Part shown: one piece after another, positions 55,801 to 64,000 of the stretch
How positions within the stretch are numbered: position 1 is the stretch's first letter
How the letters are laid out: each line of letters starts with the position of its first letter
NCBI RefSeq assembly: GCF_002127325.2
Contig: NC_035437.2
Location: 115,068,916 to 115,132,915, forward strand
Direction: 5' to 3'
Source of the DNA: Helianthus annuus
Lineage: Eukaryota > Streptophyta > Magnoliopsida > Asterales > Asteraceae
DNA length: 64,000 bases
Position numbers and translations under genes: made by a program
The notes under the pieces: generated by a model
The model's input: the letters and a program-made list of their open reading frames with translations, nothing else
What the model was told of the DNA's origin: nothing
Databases searched by the model: none

Positions 55801-58404
55801 TCGGAAATACATCTTTGGAGCAGCAGATGAAGTTGAACTGAAGTTTATGAACAGGTTCTTAAAACTTGATGCGAATCATTTTCCACAATTGAAAATTAAA
55901 AAAAAAAAGTATTAACAACTCCATCTTCTTTCATTTTATCAGGAGAAACCACGAGGATTTACATCTATTCAGCATTATACTAAACCAAGAAATCAGAAGA
56001 TTATCTTCACAGGTATCATAAATTTATCCAAAGTTTATTTGTATGTATTAGTTAAGACGGAATACGTTAAACAACTTGAAAGACATCCTACATCTATTTT
56101 AAAGCACACATCCTCTTAAATTAGATTGTCACTATAATAAATTTGTCTTGGTAACCATAGTTATTGCACTAATAATTTGCATAATTTTTTTTTTAATTGG
56201 ACAACACGTGCTTGCCGGTCAAGTCAGCCCAGCCCATTTTGAAAATGGCATGTTTCAACCCAAACCCATTTTGACCCGTTGCACAACCAGACATCCCACT
56301 AGGGGTGTTCTTCGGGTTTCAGGTTTTTCGGGTCGGATTGTTCGGGGTTTTGGGTTCAGAAAAAGTGAACCAATAATCGACCCATTTGAAGTTCGGGTTG
56401 ATCGGGTTCGGGTTGTTCGGTTTTCGGGTTTAGATGTAAAATGAAAAGTAATTTGACAATATGATATTATAATGTTCAAAAGTCTAAAAACTTGATTTTC
56501 CAAATACTAGACTCAAAACCAAAATACATCTATAAAAAAACACAAGAAATGTTTGGGTTTTTTTTTCTGGGTTTTCGGCTCGAGTTGTTCTGGTTTTTGG
56601 CTGGGAAAAAGTGACCCAATAACCGACCCATAGAAGGTTCAGGTTGGTTGGGTTCGGATTTTTCAGGTATTCTCTAATTCGGGTTCGGGTGGCTTTAAAA
56701 TTGGGCCGGGTTTCGGGTCGCGGATAAGATGAATAGCCCTAATACCCACCCAATGCTTACCATCTATCCTTGTCGATTTGTTCAGTATTTTCTCTTGTCT
56801 AAGTAACTTCATCATTATCATTATTATTATTGTTTTGTATTCTTCCCTTGAAGGTTATAAGGGTAAAGTGGTCTCTACATGCTAGAGAAGAGATTGTTTT
56901 TGAGCTCCTTCAGCATTTGAAAGGCAACACAGCAAAATATTTGCTTGAAGGGATTACAAAGAGTACTAGACAAATGATTGAGGAACAAGAAGCTGTACGG
57001 GGACGTTTGTTTACCGTACAAGATGTCATGCAGAGTACGGTCCGCGCCTGGTTACAAGTATGCCTTTTTTTCTCATATTCATTAAAGGTGGCATTTTTGA
57101 CCCAGTTATTTGGGTTATTTATTTATTTATTTTTATCTCTGAACATGTTTGATGGGTTCTTCTAGATGATTTAATTGAAAATGAAACGGGTTCAAAAACC
57201 GTCATCCGGAGTGTATTTAAATGTATAATACGCCTTAAACCGCTTTATCAGGAAAACTTGGATTTTTTGGTATAATTTTTGCAATTGCATGTACAATAGT
57301 TTTTTAGATAGTTCTTAAAAAATGAAAAAAAAAAATTTGTTTGTGGGTTGACCCACAAATAAATGCAAGACGACCAAAAATAAGTTTTTAAAAAATATAG
57401 AGTAAACTGCTATTTTTCGTCCTTGAGGTTTGGCCAGGTTTGCGACTTTCGTCCAAAGGTTTGGTTTTCCGCATCTGAATCTAGAAGGTTTGAGATATTG
57501 CCATTTTCATCCGGCTCGTTAACTCCATCCATTTTTCTCCGTTAAGTCAGAGGTGTTTCCGTCTTTTTTGCCAACTTAAAGGGCATTTCTGTCTTTTTTA
57601 CATTATGTAAAAAGACCAAATGTCCCTGAAAAAGACCAAATTGCCCTTTAAATTAACCAAAAAGACGGAAATACCCTTGACTTAACGGAGAAAAATGGAT
57701 GGAGTTAACGAGTCAGATGAAAATGACGAGATTTCAAACCTTTTGGATTTAGATGCGGAAAAACAAACCTTTGGACGAAAGTCGCAAAATTGGCCAAACC
57801 CCAGGGATGAAAATGGCATTTTACTCAAAAATATAATATTCTCGTTTGTTACATGTCAATGTATTATAAATTATAATCGTTTTATCTTTCATGAAATCAA
57901 GGTCGTTTTTGTTATTCCACATGGTTTTGGTTACTTGGTGGCATTTAATATTATATCAGTTAATGTTCATGTGATTTTGTAACAACTTTGCAGGACAAAA
58001 GCCTACGTGTGACACACAACCTAGGAGTCTTCGGTGGCTGCGGTCTTGTCCTTTCAATAATCACGGGTCTCTTTGGTATAAACGTGGACGGGATCCCCGG
58101 TTCAGAAAATTCACCGTTTGCGTTTCTTTTGTTTTCTTGTATTCTCGCCCTTTTAGGCATCATATTAATTTTCATAGGATTACTTTACCTTGGACTTAAA
58201 AATCCCGCCATGGAAGAGGAAGTCGAGGTGAGAAAACTTGAGCTACAAGAAATCGTGAAAATGTTCCAACAAGAAGCTGAATCTCATGCGCAACTTAGAA
58301 AATCTGATTCGAAAAACCAAATGCCCCCGGTTCCTGCTTCTACCATGCTCCCTGGTGGGAACACGAACGACAGTTATGTTCTTATGCACTCAGAACATGA
58401 TTGA
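52826..58404 (+). CDS. CorA-like (magnesium transporter-like) membrane protein, 7 coding exons
   Basis: Exons 52826-53344, 54138-54326, 55253-55344, 55795-55854, 55943-56012, 56854-57057 and 57994-58404 join in phase to 514 codons plus stop, all with GT-AG borders. The product matches the plant 'magnesium transporter CorA-like' family I recall from Arabidopsis (At1g29820/At1g29830/At2g42950 type). It has a soluble N-terminal half (MKKFNNQKHQAGKDATVDCAMWTDGLICAFE; WERPGGPTWWCHVDAGHPSVTMWL), a helical middle (LLAAGGSSLPQTIHEVIALLACRLARWDDR; AKYLLEGITKSTRQMIEEQEAVRGR) and two C-terminal membrane helices (about 390-405 and 420-446). Between them, where CorA/MRS2 proteins have GMN, it reads GIN (406-408, at 58075-58083). 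A hydrophilic tail of about 65 residues follows. Transport activity is therefore uncertain. No coding lesion was found, so the gene is probably active. Confidence 0.9.
53779..53980. mobile_element. MULE-type MITE in intron 1 of the CorA-like gene
   Basis: Left end GGTTAAATTGCCAAAATCGTC and right end (complement) GAGTAAAATGCCAAAATCGTC are inverted repeats. The body has the CAGGGACGATTTTGG style of this repeat class. No clear target duplication; the left flank is an A-run. Confidence 0.7.
54414..54848. mobile_element. MULE-type MITE in intron 2 of the CorA-like gene
   Basis: 435 bp. Starts GAGTAAAATGCCATTTTTCG, ends (complement) with the same sequence, and the arms share GGTTTGGCCA and TTTCGTCCAAAGGTTTG. 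Flanks ATAAAAATAT and ATAAATATAT match at 9 of 10 positions. Confidence 0.88.
55515..55724. mobile_element. MULE-type MITE in intron 3 of the CorA-like gene
   Basis: 210 bp, the same family as the intron 2 and intron 6 copies but internally deleted. Starts GAGTAAAATACCATTTTTG and ends with its near complement. Flanks are AT-rich without an exact duplication. Confidence 0.85.
56280..56740. repeat. CGGGTTTTCGGGTT-type degenerate repeats in intron 5
   Basis: Two blocks (about 56300-56445 and 56560-56740) of irregular GTTCGGGTT and TTTTCGGGTT phrases separated by AT-rich sequence. Simple-sequence expansion in an intron; no coding meaning. Confidence 0.6.
57400..57826. mobile_element. MULE-type MITE in intron 6 of the CorA-like gene
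   Basis: 427 bp with GAGTAAACTGC / complementary ends, flanked by a perfect 9-bp duplication AAAAATATA (57391-57399 and 57827-57835). Same family as the intron 2 and intron 3 copies (GGTTTGGCCAGGTTTGCGAC, ACGGAAATACCC). Confidence 0.93.
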
Positions 58405-58486
58405 TTAATGAAGATTTTACTTGAATCAGATGCAGAATTCGAGGTACGTAATAATGAGATTTATGATAATGTGTAAGAGATGGTGA

Positions 58487-58492
58487 AATAAA
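58487..58492 (+). terminator. AATAAA polyadenylation signal, CorA-like gene
   Basis: AATAAA lies 83 bases after the stop codon. Alternatively, a donor-like GAG|GTACGTAATA at 58443 and a strong acceptor TTTGTTTGTTTCAG at 59948-59961 suggest a 3'-UTR intron that would enclose the Helitron and MITE below. Only transcripts can decide. Confidence 0.45.
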
Positions 58493-58689
58493 GGGCTGGC
58501 TAATGGGTCAAAAAATGTTCGGTCAAATGACTATTATTTACGGGTCACACTTTTTGTACGTAATTTTTACCTTTTTAATAAATAATTAGTGGAAAAAGAT
58601 TATGAATACGTTGATTTAGGGTGCTTTATGAGTAAGACTAAGCATTTTTTGACAAATAGTTCCAAATATGGGTTCTCTTTATTGTTTAA

Positions 58690-59579
58690 CTAGTTGATGC
58701 CCCGCCCGCGTTGCGGGGCGATGGCTGAATAGTTTTCAATCAATTAAAAGAACACTGTTATAATTTTGCTAGGAAAAAACAAAAACGGTGATAAAACTGT
58801 AATTTTGGGCTCAGGGCAAACTATAATTTTTCAGAACTAATGAGCGGTACTGCTCCTTTAGATGAAAAAAAAAAAAAAATTAAATCGAGTCAACCAATTA
58901 AAACAAAAAACTTTTATAGTTTTGCTAGAAAAATAAAAACGATGGGAAAAACGTAACTTTGAACTGAGGGGGAAATCATAATTTTGTTTCAGGGATAAAA
59001 TCCTAAATTAAATGGACCAATGGGGTTGAAGGCAAAATCGTAACTTGGCTGTGTGAGAAAAAAAAACTAATGGCAAAACTGTAAATTTAAACGGGGCAAA
59101 ATTGTAATTTTGAATCGAGGGCAAAATTGAAATTTTTAGATGGGAACAAAAGCGTAAATTTATTTTCAAAATGGGGGTACAAACATAATTTTGAACAGAT
59201 GACAAAATCGTTATTATAAGGGAAAAACCTAATGGCAAAACTGTAAATTTAAACGGGGCAAAATCATAATGTTGAACCGAGGGAAAATTTAAAATTTTTA
59301 GCTGGGAGCAAAAGCGTAAATTTATTTTTAAATGAGGGTAAAAGCATAATTTTGAACTGCTTGTAAAATCGTAATTTTAAAACTGGATAAAATCGTAAAT
59401 TTGTTGGGCCAATAGAGGAGTGCCATGCATGACTTTAAATATAAACGGGAAAAAATCGTAATTTAGCAAAAAAAAATATATATATATTTGGGTTGCAGGT
59501 GGCCGGGTTGCAAGTGGCCACCCAAATCAACCAATAAAATGAAATCACTATTGCCGTCATTGGTTTTAGTTATAGTAGA
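58690..59579 (-). mobile_element. Non-autonomous Helitron, 890 bp
   Basis: On the minus strand the element begins TCTACTATAACTAAAACC at 59579 (preceded by A). It ends with a GC-rich hairpin (CGCCCCGCAACGCGGGCGGGGC), then ATCAA, CTAG and T at 58690, which is a full set of Helitron end signals. The body is a series of diverged units GGGCAAAAT(C/T)(G/A)TAA(T/A)TTT(G/A)AAC (58780-59470). No Rep/helicase gene. Confidence 0.8.
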
Positions 59580-59596
59580 TAATTTAAGTTGGATTA

Positions 59597-59917
59597 TTGG
59601 ATTTTATCACCTCCAACTATTGGCTATTGGCCGCTGCCACCCCCAACTATCACTTTGACGCCCGTCACCCCCAACTTAACATTTAGTGTGTTCTGTCACC
59701 ACGTCGTTAACTGATCACTAACTTTTAATCCTGTTACTATACTTTTGGGGGTGTCATAGGGATCTTAGGAAGGTTTTAGGGATCTTAGGACACCCTCAAA
59801 AGTATAGTAATAGGATCAAAAGTTATTGATCAGTTAACGACATGGTGACAGAACGCACTACGTGTTAAGTTGGGGGTGGCGGGCGTCAAAGTGATAGTTA
59901 GGGGTGATAAAATCCAA
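59597..59917. mobile_element. Foldback MITE, 321 bp, with TA flanks
   Basis: TTGGATTTTATCACCTCCAACTAT... and its complement form arms of about 150 bp across the whole element, meeting near 59755-59785. TA dinucleotides flank both ends, as in Tc1/mariner-type insertions, though the terminal bases are not the usual Stowaway ends. No coding sequence. Confidence 0.8.
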
Positions 59918-59961
59918 TAACCCATTTAAATTTCCATAAGATATGAATTTGTTTGTTTCAG

Positions 59962-60555
59962 GAAAGTTGACAAGCTGTTTTAGTAAAAGGATGATTGGAG
60001 GACTGCTTTTGACAATGGTGCGGGTGTGGGTGCGGGTGCGGTCTGTAGCTTGAACTTCTCTTACTTCCTGCTGTCGTGACTCGACTCCTGACGGTTTATG
60101 TTAGTAGCTAAATTCGCCATCCAACTACGAGGGTGTTTGTCAATTAATACTTGAACTTTGTTCTTTTTTGCTTTTTAATAATCAATTACCAAGTTCACCC
60201 ACAAGGCGACAATGGCGTTTGTGATGACTGCACGGCGTCCGTGAACGTCCATCTAGGTTCGGAGCCGGTGACCGTGAGGAGTCCGTAGGGGGCATCCGTG
60301 GTGACGGATGGGATGGGTTTCTTTTTTCTTGTTTTACTTTCAGCTGGGGAAGAAGAATGAATGGAAATTGGAGGTTGGGTACTTCTCCCTTTTTATGTTT
60401 TTTACTGATTTTCTTATTTGCTTTTTTTAATGTTTTTTTTTTTAAAACCTTATCTTGAACTTTTATAAAATTTTTAAAATTCAAGCTTTGAATTTTTTTA
60501 CATATTAAATAATACGAAATTAAAAGATAACTAGTTTGATATAGTAAGGCTATAA
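59962..60555. other. Spacer (possible distal 3' UTR of the CorA-like gene)
   Basis: After the acceptor-like site at 59961 come GAAAGTTGACAAGCTG, short GTGCGGGTGCGGG repeats and AT-rich sequence. A 100-codon Lys-rich frame on the minus strand (60182-60484) shows low complexity and no family I recognise; I do not call it a gene. Confidence 0.35.
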
Positions 60556-60560
60556 TAAGC

Positions 60561-60900
60561 TAATGAGCTGGTGAAGTAGTAAGAGAGACCTGTTATTCTA
60601 ACTGACACGGATTGGATTCCTGTCCTCCTCCTTAGTTTCTGCGGCACTTGGTGATGATGGGAGACTAGGTGGAGATCCCTAGTTCGATCATTGAACTGAG
60701 CGGGTTTTACCTCACCGTGTTGTCGTGCCTTTAGGCGAGTGTTCACGCCACGGGCTTCGGCCCTAGTTGAGGGTTCTCTCTACTAGCGGAGATTGCTAGT
60801 TCGATTATTGAACTGAGCGGGTTTTGCTTCACCATATTGTCGTGCCTTCGGGCGAATGTTCACGGGCTCCGGCCCTAGTTGAGGGGTTTTCTTGGTTCGG
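60561..60900 (+). repeat. SINE-like repeat with a 117-bp internal duplication
   Basis: The head GAGCTGGTGAAGTAGTAAGAG followed by GGATTGGATTCCTG looks like pol III A and B boxes. Two tandem units begin at 60672 and 60789, both running GAGAT(C/T)...CTAGTTCGAT(C/T)ATTGAACTGAGCGGG..., TGTCGTGCCTT..GGCGA and GGCCCTAGTTGAGG. No gene. Confidence 0.6.
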
Positions 60901-60959
60901 AGGCGAGTGTATCCTAATATGATGAATTTCGCTAGTAGCTCATTTAGAGGATTCGTTGG

Positions 60960-61302
60960 CTGTTAAAAAAAATATGGAAAACGTAAAGATCAACGTGAAT
61001 GATGGACTAGTAGAGATGAATTGTTTTAGCCTCTTCAGTGGATGTTGATATTTGTGATAACTTAGTTTTGGTACTTCAAGTCCACCTATAAAAATAACTT
61101 TTTGCCAGATAACCTTTATTCCGTTAGGCTATAAGGTGTGGTCATGACCCTTATGGTCACCATGCCCCTCCACATCAGCGTCATGTCACCCACTTCTAAT
61201 CCACCATCCAAAGTCACTACCCTAAGGGTGTGGTCATGTCCCAAACAATTATTTTCTTATTTTAATTTATTTTTGTGAAAAAGGAAAAAGAAATATTTAA
61301 AA
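60960..61302. other. Spacer, nothing certain
   Basis: Contains GGTGTGGTCATGACCCTTATGG at about 61134 and a diverged second GGTGTGGTCATG at 61228, perhaps parts of an old MITE into which the 61303 element inserted. No coding signal. Confidence 0.35.
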
Positions 61303-62028
61303 GAGTTAATTACTGTTTTGGTCCCTGTGGTTTGTCAAAAATCACTATTTCAGTCCATTAGTTTAAAAATTGCGATTTCAGTCCCTGTGGTTTCACTTTC
61401 GTAACCATTTCAGTCCACCTCTCTTAACCCCATCCATTTATTCTGTTAAGTACACGTGAATTGACCATAATGCCCTTATTAATAAAAAAACAAAAAGATA
61501 CCTAATGAGTTAATTACTTTTTCGTCCCTGTGATGCCGGAGAAGATGAACGGAAACTTTTGCCTGAAATGAGAGCAGGGATGGAGTGGAGTGGGGTGGGG
61601 TAGCGTGGGGTTGTGTTTTAACAAGTGGGTCCTAGAATACACTCTTTTAAATTTCCATGGTTTTTTATTTAATTAACACAAGGGTAATATAGGTATTTCA
61701 TTAAAAACTTAACGGTAAAATAGACGGTGTTAGGAGACTGGACTGAAATGGTTACGAAAGTGAAACCACAGGGACTGAAATAGTGATTTTTGACAAACCA
61801 CAGGGATGGAAACAGTAATGACCTCATTTAGATATCTTTTTGTTTTTTATTAATAAGGGCATTATGGTCAATTCACGTGTACTTAACAGAATAGATGGAT
61901 GGGGTTAACGGAGGTGGACTGAAATGGTTACGGAAGTGAAACCACAGGGACTGAAATCACAATTTTAAACTAATGGACTGAAATAGTGATTTTTGACAAA
62001 CCACAGGGACGAAAATAGTAATTAACTC
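61303..62028. mobile_element. MULE-derived MITE, 726 bp, with nested relative
   Basis: Ends GAGTTAATTACTGTTTTGG and complement, with inverted arms of about 200 bp (GGTCCCTGTGGTTTGTC, CCATTAGTTTAAAAATTGCG). A perfect 9-bp duplication TATTTAAAA flanks it (61294-61302 and 62029-62037). The centre (about 61506-61835) looks like a second related element: it has its own GAGTTAATTACTTTTTCGTCC start and a GACAAACCACAGGGATGG right arm. No coding sequence. Confidence 0.92.
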
Positions 62029-62219
62029 TATTTAAAAAGGAAAGTAGGTTCATGGTTGCCATGGTTTAATCTATGTCAACCATGATGGGTGAGGCAAGGG
62101 GATGGTGTAGCAATTTATTAATAGTCCTATGTGTCATTGATGATCCAACTCATGCCCTCAACACCCTTTAGTCTAAAAAGCTTTGCAGTCAAAATAATAA
62201 AAATATTTTGTTCATACTA

Positions 62220-62347
62220 CTTTTATTGTTTGTATTGGAAGTTAAAAATCGGTCAGTATGATAAAACGATATCTTTAATTAACTTTTATTGTTTGTATGG
62301 GAAGTTAAAAGAATCGATTTGTATGATAAAACGATATTTTTAATTAA
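62220..62347. repeat. 63-bp tandem duplication
   Basis: CTTTTATTGTTTGTAT(T/G)GGAAGTTAAAA ... TATGATAAAACGATAT.TTTAATTAA at 62220-62282 and 62283-62347. Confidence 0.8.
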
Positions 62348-62353
62348 CATTTC

Positions 62354-62427
62354 CTAGGTTTATTGTCTCGCGCGTTGCGGCGCGAGTCACCTGTTGTCGA
62401 ACGACCCAAAAAATAGAAAAGAGTTAA
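62354..62427 (-). mobile_element. Helitron-like 3' end fragment
   Basis: On the minus strand: hairpin (CTCGCGCCGCAACGCGCGAG), then ACAATAAAC and CTAG at 62354. The next base is G rather than T, and the MULE begins a few bases away on the other side, so only a fragment is left. Confidence 0.45.
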
Positions 62428-64000
62428 ATGCTTGGTTGGTCCCTGTGGTTTGTAAAAATTTTACACTTGGTCCCAGTGGTTTACTAATTACAGTCGTAGT
62501 CCCAAAACTTGTCAAAAATGCACTCGCTTGGTCCCCAGCCCTAACTTAAGTTAAATTTCTCTGTTAAAACCCCTCACGTGAGGGTAATTTAGTCCTTTCA
62601 CCTCGATTTGATGTCTACTTTTGCAATTGCACATTATAGTCCATGGATGTCAGTTGATATTTATGGTTTTCCCTCTCATTTCTTCTCATCTCTCTCACAC
62701 TAACACCTAGAAACCCTCCCTGTCTCTTCACTTTCTCTGCAAAATCCAGGCGATTGAAGAGATAATCGGTGCGTTTAGGATCGATCGAACAGAATGGGTT
62801 GGTACATTAGGGACGAGTATGATGATTTCATTCCAGATCATGATTACAGTAAGTTTTTTTGTCTGATTGTGCTAAAGTTCAAACATTTAGCGATTTTGAA
62901 GTGTTTGTGTTAGAAAATTACTGATACACAGTGTTTTGCCTGTTTTTTGTTATGATTTTTGAATAGAAGGAAACCCTAGTTTGTTTTCTGCAAAAATCTT
63001 CTATGGTGGATCTTTTAGGACGTTTCCAAGCAGAAGGTATCTACAAGGAAGGTCAGCATATGTGGATTACATCGACATTGATGAGTTTTCTGTCCATGAA
63101 GTTGATTGGATGATGCGAGAACTAAAGTTGTTCAAAGAAAAGGTGCCACTTTATTATCATTTTCAAATACCAGGTGGAGATTTAGATACTGGTTTCGTAG
63201 CTTTAGGGTGTGATGCTGATGTTCGTAACTTGGCAAAATATGTGGGTGAAAATAAGTTAATCAACTTTTACATTGAACATGGAACATCTATGGTTGATAC
63301 TTATTTAAAATCACTTGAGGGATCTAGGGTTGTTATTGAGGAATTAGTAGAGGAAAACCAAAATGTCCAGGTGTTGGTGTTAGACAAAACAAAAAAAAGC
63401 TGGTACCTAGAAGGAGATTGATGCTTGAGTATGTTGAAGGGTCATCTAGTGCTAATAAGAATACAAGTAATATGTATGTTGATAATCCAGTAGGTAACAA
63501 TGATAATATAGAGATTGAGACTAATAATGCAAAAGAGGGTACAAGTGTAGATGGTTTTAACTTTGATGACATTGATTTTTCTGGAGTATTCCCAAACATT
63601 GAGGGTCATAAAGATAATGAGGGTGAGGTAAATTGTACGAATGAGAATGAGGGTAATAGGGAGGCTGAGGATGAGGGTGGTAGTGAGGCTGACTGTTCTC
63701 ATCAAAGTCAGAATGAGGGTGATGATTCAGAAGACAGTGACTACGTAGTTGACAATGATTATGAGGTGGAAGAAACGGAAGTTGATATGAGGGACTTCAA
63801 TGTTTTTGTAGATGAGGATGAAGAATATGTGGGCAACCGTAATTCTGGCATTGATGATGTTAGAAATGAAGTGGATTATGAAAATGAAATTGATGACAAC
63901 CTTAGCTATGAATCATTTGATAGCTTAACTGATGAATCAATGGAAGATTTTGAAACAAGAAGGAGCCAAAAGCTAAGGGAAATCAGGAATAAACAAAAGG
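62428..64000 (+). mobile_element. MuDR-like MULE, 5' end (continues off the right edge)
   Basis: A terminal-repeat start GAGTTAAATGCTTGGTTGG with repeated GGTCCC(T/A)GTGGTTT phrases (62428-62610) is followed by a pyrimidine-rich leader and a transposase-type coding region. The repeat resembles the ends of the MITE at 61303-62028 (GAGTTAATTACTGTTTTGGTCCCTGTGGTTTGTC). The other end and target duplication are outside the window. Confidence 0.8.
62794..64000 (+). CDS. MULE transposase N-terminal part (PB1-like domain and acidic region), partial
   Basis: Exon 1 starts ATG at 62794 (MGWYIRDEYDDFIPDHDY). An intron at 62849-62966 (GTAAGT ... GAATAG) keeps the frame. Exon 2 reads RTFPSRRYLQGRSAYVDYIDIDEFSVHEVDWMMRELKL, then LYYHFQIPGGDLDTGFVALGCDADVRNLAKYVGENKLINFYIEHG. 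I recognise this as the PB1-like domain found at the N-terminus of plant MuDR-type transposases. A one-base frame change is needed between about 63318 and 63420: this frame stops at 63419-63421, while the continuation (LMLEYVEGSSSANKN, then a long Asp/Glu-rich stretch to DFETRRSQKLREIRNKQK) lies in another frame open to the window end. The transposase DDE core, zinc-binding part and SWIM finger would be beyond the edge. The copy is probably defective unless the shift is a sequence error. Confidence 0.8.

Noticed and set aside
60182..60484. Lys-rich 100-codon minus-strand frame
   Set aside because: Low complexity, no recognisable domain, no splice or promoter context.
62981..63421. Reading this frame as an independent 146-aa host protein
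   Set aside because: Splicing to the upstream exon and the PB1-like domain identify it as the MULE transposase N-terminus, and MULE terminal repeat lies just upstream.

Overview
The window is nuclear DNA of a flowering plant. It shows GT-AG introns, plant-specific gene families (TOM9/TOM22-like, CorA-like), plant Ty1/copia and Ty3/gypsy elements, MULEs, Helitrons and MITEs, and AT-rich spacers. Several repeat styles resemble those I associate with the composite family (Asteraceae). That placement is from memory and was not tested.

Most of the 64 kb is layered transposons. Only two host genes are well supported. One is an intronless TOM9-2/TOM22-like mitochondrial import subunit (4878-5165, minus). 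The other is a CorA-like transporter gene of seven coding exons (52826-58404, plus, 514 aa predicted). A small glycine-rich ORF with a C-terminal hydrophobic segment (15551-15808, minus) and an orphan candidate first exon (18588-18654, plus) are weaker candidates.

Layout: 1-309, end of a MULE running off the left edge. 314-2720, Helitron-like start, AACCGAA-rich repeats and a LINE remnant. 2.7-6.0 kb, spacer plus the TOM9 gene. 6000-14847, a MULE-type element with a perfect 9-bp target duplication, carrying solo LTR A (6803-14109), itself split by solo LTRs B (8073-11370) and C (11599-13292); all three have perfect 5-bp duplications. 15-19 kb, the small ORF, a MULE-derived MITE, a Helitron and the orphan exon. 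19431-22340, a 5'-truncated LINE with a 940-codon open frame. 22799-37476, a copia element split by a gypsy-type element (25835-35880) whose LTRs are nearly identical although its coding interior is ruined. 38031-42724, a second copia with identical LTRs but two coding lesions. 43-45.8 kb, SINE-like pieces and tandem duplications. 45823-51818, a degraded MULE with FAR1-like and OTU-like remnants, a captured ubiquitin-protease (UBP12/13, USP7-type) exon, and a long gypsy LTR inserted in it. 51.9-60 kb, the CorA-like gene, with MITEs in four of its introns and a Helitron plus a MITE downstream. 60-64 kb, SINE-like repeats, a 726-bp MULE-derived MITE, and the start of a MuDR-like MULE (62428 onward) running off the right edge.

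The most unusual items are the perfectly dated nested insertion at 6-14.8 kb, the UBP/FAR1/OTU chimera whose terminal repeat forms the upstream flank of the CorA-like gene, the repeated MITE colonisation of that gene's introns, and two copia families with TA...TA LTR ends instead of TG...CA.
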